From JACKAN01 sp964502735 (GTDB lineage: Bacteria; Bdellovibrionota; Bdellovibrionia; Bdellovibrionales; UBA1609): a DNA stretch of 26,974 bases. Shown here piece after piece: positions 23,525 to 26,974 of the stretch (position 1 is the first letter of the stretch; the number at the start of each line of letters is the position of its first letter). A program made the position numbers and the translations under genes. The stretch spans positions 1 through 26,974 of the forward strand of contig CAZCYD010000040.1 in assembly GCA_964502735.1 (NCBI GenBank), written 5' to 3'. The notes under the pieces were generated by a model. The model saw only the letters and a list, made by a program, of their open reading frames with translations, ran no database searches and was not told where the DNA came from.

Positions 23525-24607
23525 TTATCTGGAGGCTAATTCCTTTTTTATGGAATCTTTTCTGTGGTAGGGATAGCTTTTGACATATTTAATGGGATCG
23601 ACAAACTTACCCTGTTTTTTAAGAGCAAAATGGAGATGAGGCTTCGTACAGTAGCCGGTGCAACCGTTGGTGCCCAAAATTTGTCCTGGAGCCACAAAGT
23701 CTCCTATTTTCAGAGTTGGACTGAGTGCTTGGAGGTGGTTGTAATAACTTTCAAATCCATTTCGATGACTGATAACAACAAAGTTTCCTGCTGCTCGGTT
23801 GCGACCCATTCTTAAAACCTTACCGTTGCCGACAGAATATATACTGGCTCCTAACGGCAGTTCAAAATCCAGCCCTAAATGTGGTTTGACTCGGCCTTGG
23901 ATAGGGTGTTTGCGGCGTTGAGAGAAGTGACTTGAGAATCTGGAATAGGCCGCTGGAGAGTAAAGGGGGCGTTGAGATTGGTTCCAGTCTGTGGATATAA
24001 AGGCTCCTCCATCAGGGAAAGAAACAAAAAAGCGAGTTACAAGTTGGCCGTTTATTTCTATTTGAGCCGTAAGAATTTCGCCATATTTTATAAATTCTTT
24101 TCCATCATACTTTTTTTCTACAGTTAGAGCGAATCGGGCTCCTCTCTGCAGAACTTTTTGCAAATTGTAGTCGTAGGAAAAAGCATCCATAAAACGGTAA
24201 GCAATCTGCTTATCGGGAATTTTATTGCTTATGCTGGCGATAAGTGAACCGTGAACTTTACCATGGAAAGACTCGACAGTGGTTCTGTATGTAGGTTTCT
24301 CAATATCGAGGCCAGCGTGTCGGCCCGATCTCCAGAAAACAAATCGATCTTCACTTTTGTAATCATAAAATTGGACCTTATAACTCTCGGGACTGTTGAC
24401 AATAAAATAATGCTGTCCAGGGATGAGATCAAATGATGAGATACGAGAGTCTGAGCTGAGAGCTTGGTTTAAGTGTTCAGTTTGAAATTTATGACGGCGC
24501 AAAATATCAAAAACGGTATCTCCAGGATTGATTTTTTGGCGAACACTCGCTTTACTAACTTCAAAATTTAACAGGCTAAAAAAAATTAATAATATGTATA
24601 CTCTCAA
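23525..24607 (-). CDS. M23/LytM-family envelope endopeptidase
   Basis: The 360-residue exported protein has a signal peptide (YILLIFFSLL, cleavage near SKA-S at 20), a LysM/OapA-like N-terminal domain (about 24-72, INPGDTVFDILRRHKF, LIPGQHYFIV) and a C-terminal LytM domain (about 235-345). All LytM zinc and catalytic residues are visible: H243 and D247 in HLGLD, H291 in NHL, and H324 and H326 in PHLHF. It should cut peptidoglycan cross-links in the periplasm. The start is a TTG at 24607 in a position that overlaps the opposite gene by 14 nt. The ribosome site is weak and no other start codon precedes the signal peptide. Confidence 0.92.
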   Translation of the reverse strand: MRVYILLIFFSLLNFEVSKASVRQKINPGDTVFDILRRHKFQTEHLNQALSSDSRISSFDLIPGQHYFIVNSPESYKVQFYDYKSEDRFVFWRSGRHAGLDIEKPTYRTTVESFHGKVHGSLIASISNKIPDKQIAYRFMDAFSYDYNLQKVLQRGARFALTVEKKYDGKEFIKYGEILTAQIEINGQLVTRFFVSFPDGGAFISTDWNQSQRPLYSPAAYSRFSSHFSQRRKHPIQGRVKPHLGLDFELPLGASIYSVGNGKVLRMGRNRAAGNFVVISHRNGFESYYNHLQALSPTLKIGDFVAPGQILGTNGCTGYCTKPHLHFALKKQGKFVDPIKYVKSYPYHRKDSIKKELASR

Positions 24608-25472
24608 GTTGTCGCTCGCTTTCTTTTGTATTTCAGTTTTTCATCTTACCCCATTTCCTGTATTTGCCCAACTCTTTACAGGACCTGTCTCGTCCGGGGC
24701 CGGGGGAGCGGGAGTGGCGAGTGTGGAGGTCGTGGAGACCAGTTTTATGAATCCTGCCTCGTTGGCCCATGCCCCGACTTTTGTCGGAGGGGTATTTTAT
24801 CGCGAGGGATGGTTAGATGGAATAAATCACGATTCTCTTGTCGCGGTTAATATTGTTGACAATAGCGATGGGGTCTTTGTTCCAGGTAGCTTGGGATACA
24901 TACAAAGGAGCACTCATTACTCGGGACAACATTCTGTTAGTAGAAAGGCGTGGAACCTCTCAGTAGGCAGCTTTTTTATGCCTATGCTTGCCGGGGGGCT
25001 CTCTCTGCATCATGTCAATATGGAGTCCAATGGCGAATCCTATACTGACTTTAACGCTACAATGGGAGTGATTTGGAATCCTCATCCCGATTGGGGCTTT
25101 GGCTTGGCTCTTTATCAGGTCTTCGGGGGAAACAGGAAAATTCCCTCATATTTTAGGGAGCCGCAAAAACTCACCCTGGGGGCTACGCATGTGGTCTCGG
25201 AATATTTAAGATTGCGTTTGGACGTGGCATCAGTGTTGGAAGACAATCCAGAGAATAAGCTTCAGATAATGGGGGGCTTTGAGTCATTCTTGACCAGCTA
25301 CTTTGTAATGAGAGTTGGGTGGAAGGCCGACGAATTTGCAAGTAGGGACACCTTTACTGCAGGATTTAGCTTTTTAGGGCCAAGGTTTACTTTGGACTAC
25401 GCCTATCAGAATACTTTTGCAGATTCGTCGCAGGGGGCATTGCATAGCGTTGACTTGAGCTTTCCGTTCTAG
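24594..25472 (+). CDS. outer-membrane beta-barrel-like protein
   Basis: From the ATG at 24594 the product has 292 residues. A signal peptide (LKLSLAFFCISVF, cleavage near VFA-Q at 26) is followed by SSGAGGAGVASVEVVETSFMNPASLA, a segment like that at the N-terminus of FadL/PorV-type porins. Alternating hydrophobic strands ending in an aromatic residue follow (VDLSFPF at the C-terminus, the usual Omp assembly signal). It should be a beta-barrel in the outer membrane. The frame is open back to 24528 only by overlapping the M23 gene. The starts of the two genes overlap head to head. The cargo or ligand is unknown. Confidence 0.72.
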   Translation: MYTLKLSLAFFCISVFHLTPFPVFAQLFTGPVSSGAGGAGVASVEVVETSFMNPASLAHAPTFVGGVFYREGWLDGINHDSLVAVNIVDNSDGVFVPGSLGYIQRSTHYSGQHSVSRKAWNLSVGSFFMPMLAGGLSLHHVNMESNGESYTDFNATMGVIWNPHPDWGFGLALYQVFGGNRKIPSYFREPQKLTLGATHVVSEYLRLRLDVASVLEDNPENKLQIMGGFESFLTSYFVMRVGWKADEFASRDTFTAGFSFLGPRFTLDYAYQNTFADSSQGALHSVDLSFPF

Positions 25473-25506
25473 TAATAAGGCTCTTTGTTATTTAGGAGTG
25501 ATAATT

Positions 25507-25638
25507 ATGGCATCAGCTACAAAAAGAACGTCTCGTATCAGAAAAGTTAAATTGGCCAAGAAGGGCAAGGTTCGCAAAGCGAAAGATCGCTCTCAAGGTT
25601 CGACAAAGTCTTATTCTCAGTTATTTGGTGATAAATAA
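25507..25638 (+). CDS. 43-residue highly basic protein
   Basis: The ATG at 25507 has a strong aggagtg ribosome site nine nt upstream. The product begins MASATKRTSRIRKVKLAKKG and ends KSYSQLFGDK. About 15 of 43 residues are lysine or arginine, all in the first two thirds. Such a peptide is likely to bind nucleic acid and could sit on the ribosome or nucleoid; I do not recognise a specific ribosomal protein. The gene is 34 nt after the outer-membrane protein and 17 nt before the convergent tonB stop, with no other gene claiming the space. Confidence 0.7.
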   Translation: MASATKRTSRIRKVKLAKKGKVRKAKDRSQGSTKSYSQLFGDK

Positions 25639-25655
25639 TTGTTATTAAATTGATT

Positions 25656-26786
25656 TTAGTTGTTGGGATTTAAGCTCTTTTTATAATTGGAGCTTGTTCG
25701 CAGGGTACCGCCAGCGGCTTTCATATCGCCCCTAAGCATAAAGTTCACAGTGTGGGAAGTGTACCCCTGCTGTCCGGGTTGGTACTTATACTTGCTGATA
25801 GCTCGGATAGCTTCGTAATCTAGGGCCTCGTGGCCAGACGACTGAGTGAGTTTCATAGATGAGACGATGCCAGTAGAGGTTACGAAATACATGAGCTTGA
25901 CTTGCCCCATTTCTCCTTTTCGTCTGGACAGTTCGGGGTATTGAGGCGGAACATTCCCTGGAATTTGCACAAGTTCTCGATAGTCTCTCACACCGGAAGG
26001 CACTCCATAGTTCATATTGGATTCGTGTCTAAGTTGCTCGGATTTCTGTGGAAGACCTTCGGTGAGTGCCGGGGGGGCGGGCTTTGTTCTTTCAATTTTT
26101 TCGGAGGGTTTTGACACTATCTTTTCAGGCTCAGCTTGCGCGACTTTGTCTGTAGTGATTGCGGAGTCTTTAAGCGCGTATAACTCAGACTCGATTTCAT
26201 TATCAATATCCTCATCGTTATCTACAGTATCTGTTTTGTTACCTATTTCGTCATTGTTATCTATTTCCGCGAGATCTTCCTTGAGGAAATCTTGGTCTGA
26301 GGCCTCAGCAATGGACGTATTAATTTTTTTAATCGGCAGGGCCTCTGTTTTTTGAACTTCAACAGGAGAGGCTGTTGTGGTCACAGATGTAGTTTCTGCG
26401 GATTTAGCTTCGGGGGGAGAGATTTGTAATTTTTTATCCGATTTTGTTTCAGATTTTGCATTAGTAATGAGTTTGTTTTTCTTAGCTGGTGGGGGGGTGA
26501 CGGTTATAGGGTCGGGGTCTGTTGGAGGTGTGATTTCTACGGCTTTGGGGTGAGTCACGGTGGGTTGTGCTGGTGCTTCAGACTCGTGTTCACCGACGTC
26601 TAAGGTCTTCAGTTGTTGCCCAAGTGGAGGAGGGGTAAGGGCAGTGAATTCAACTTCCATGGAGGACACGGTGCCTTCGGGCAGGGGGACTAAGGCCGGG
26701 GAGATGGTGACGAGACCTGCCAGTGCTGCGTGGGTAAGCAGAGAAAGTGTGAGATGTGGAAAGGTTCTACTATCATTTCTTCTCAT
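25656..26786 (-). CDS. tonB: TonB-family energy transducer
   Basis: From the ATG at 26786 the protein has 376 residues. A single hydrophobic helix lies near residues 12-34 (LTLSLLTHAALAGLVTI). A long P/K/T-rich periplasmic spacer with an acidic segment (NDEIGNKTDTVDNDEDIDNE) follows. The TonB C-terminal domain is last (PPQYPELSRRKGEMGQVKL, SSGHEALDYEAIRAISKYKY, QPGQQGY). It links the proton motive force to outer-membrane receptors through ExbB/ExbD, which are not in this window. A TTG at 26822 would add 12 residues. There is no strong ribosome site at either start. Confidence 0.9.
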   Translation of the reverse strand: MRRNDSRTFPHLTLSLLTHAALAGLVTISPALVPLPEGTVSSMEVEFTALTPPPLGQQLKTLDVGEHESEAPAQPTVTHPKAVEITPPTDPDPITVTPPPAKKNKLITNAKSETKSDKKLQISPPEAKSAETTSVTTTASPVEVQKTEALPIKKINTSIAEASDQDFLKEDLAEIDNNDEIGNKTDTVDNDEDIDNEIESELYALKDSAITTDKVAQAEPEKIVSKPSEKIERTKPAPPALTEGLPQKSEQLRHESNMNYGVPSGVRDYRELVQIPGNVPPQYPELSRRKGEMGQVKLMYFVTSTGIVSSMKLTQSSGHEALDYEAIRAISKYKYQPGQQGYTSHTVNFMLRGDMKAAGGTLRTSSNYKKSLNPNN

Positions 26787-26892
26787 GGCAGAGGACTGAT
26801 ATTCAAGAAATGTTCCAGTCAAAAGGCTCTATTTTTCCGCTCCGAGCAGACAAATTCTCCCAATCCTATAAAAATTACCCAACTGTCTTGGC

Positions 26893-26910
26893 AGGTGCCA
26901 TGAGGTGCCA
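26893..26910. repeat. direct repeat of aggtgcca
   Basis: aggtgcca is present twice with a 10-nt period (26893-26900 and 26903-26910), upstream of tonB. It resembles part of a palindrome family built on ggtgccaggcacc that I associate with repeated elements in some genomes, but only half sites are here. Confidence 0.35.
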
Positions 26911-26925
26911 GGCCCTAATTTGCGC

Positions 26926-26974
26926 CACCAAGCATCAGGTTTTATGCTTGGGGCATAAAACCTGATGCTTGGTG
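26926..26974. repeat. perfect 22-bp-stem hairpin at the window edge
   Basis: The arms 26926-26947 and 26953-26974 are perfect inverted repeats around a 5-nt loop (ttggg). The left arm can instead pair over 8 bp (ccaagcat at 26928-26935 with atgcttgg at 26944-26951), giving a smaller alternative fold. The window ends at the last paired base, so the stem may be longer and any T tract is unseen. It is either a terminator for a gene outside the window or another palindromic repeat; it is not related in sequence to the 140-bp element. Confidence 0.75.

Noticed and set aside
1..26974. CRISPR array, tRNA, rRNA or mobile-element genes
   Set aside because: No regular spaced repeat series, cloverleaf, rRNA motif, transposase or integrase was seen on either strand.

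Overview
The window looks like a chromosomal segment of a Gram-negative predatory-lineage bacterium (Bdellovibrionota or a close relative). This is an inference from content: base composition is moderately AT-rich, there are many lipoprotein and outer-membrane genes, a TonB protein, an RseP protease, a MinD-like ATPase followed by a J-domain/HTH protein, and a C-terminal GWAC-type domain that I associate with deltaproteobacterial-type secreted proteins. I see no rRNA or tRNA gene, CRISPR array, transposase, integrase or phage gene.

Layout. 301-834 is a small secreted protein, followed by a short palindrome. 952-4737 holds galU, a periplasmic protein of unknown function that overlaps it by ATGA, and priA. 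4757-7349 holds a protein ending in a CFI-box, a single-domain response regulator and a protein with a Rossmann-like, FAD-type N-terminus. 7581-17361 is one tightly packed plus-strand run: rpsB, tsf, pyrH, frr, uppS, cdsA, rseP, tsaB, a MinD/ParA ATPase, a J-domain/HTH protein and an RluD-type pseudouridine synthase. It serves translation, UMP kinase activity, undecaprenyl and phospholipid precursor synthesis, envelope proteolysis and RNA modification. Gaps are at most about 64 nt and several genes overlap. dxr, which often sits between cdsA and rseP, is not there.

17373-23515 is an accessory block bounded by two 140-bp copies of a long palindromic element. It carries three predicted lipoproteins: a large multidomain surface protein (minus), a GWAC-domain lipoprotein (minus) whose 5' end appears to carry a 1-nt frameshift in a homopolymer, and a cysteine-containing lipoprotein of unknown function (plus). 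Each copy of the element sits exactly at a tail-to-tail gene junction. The copies differ at 11 of 140 positions, and three stem base pairs have changed on both arms so that pairing is kept. This is the most interesting signal in the window.

23525-26822 holds an M23/LytM envelope endopeptidase (minus), an outer-membrane beta-barrel-like protein (plus) whose start overlaps the peptidase start head-to-head, an unannotated 43-residue very basic protein, and tonB (minus). The window ends exactly at the far end of a perfect 22-bp-stem hairpin.
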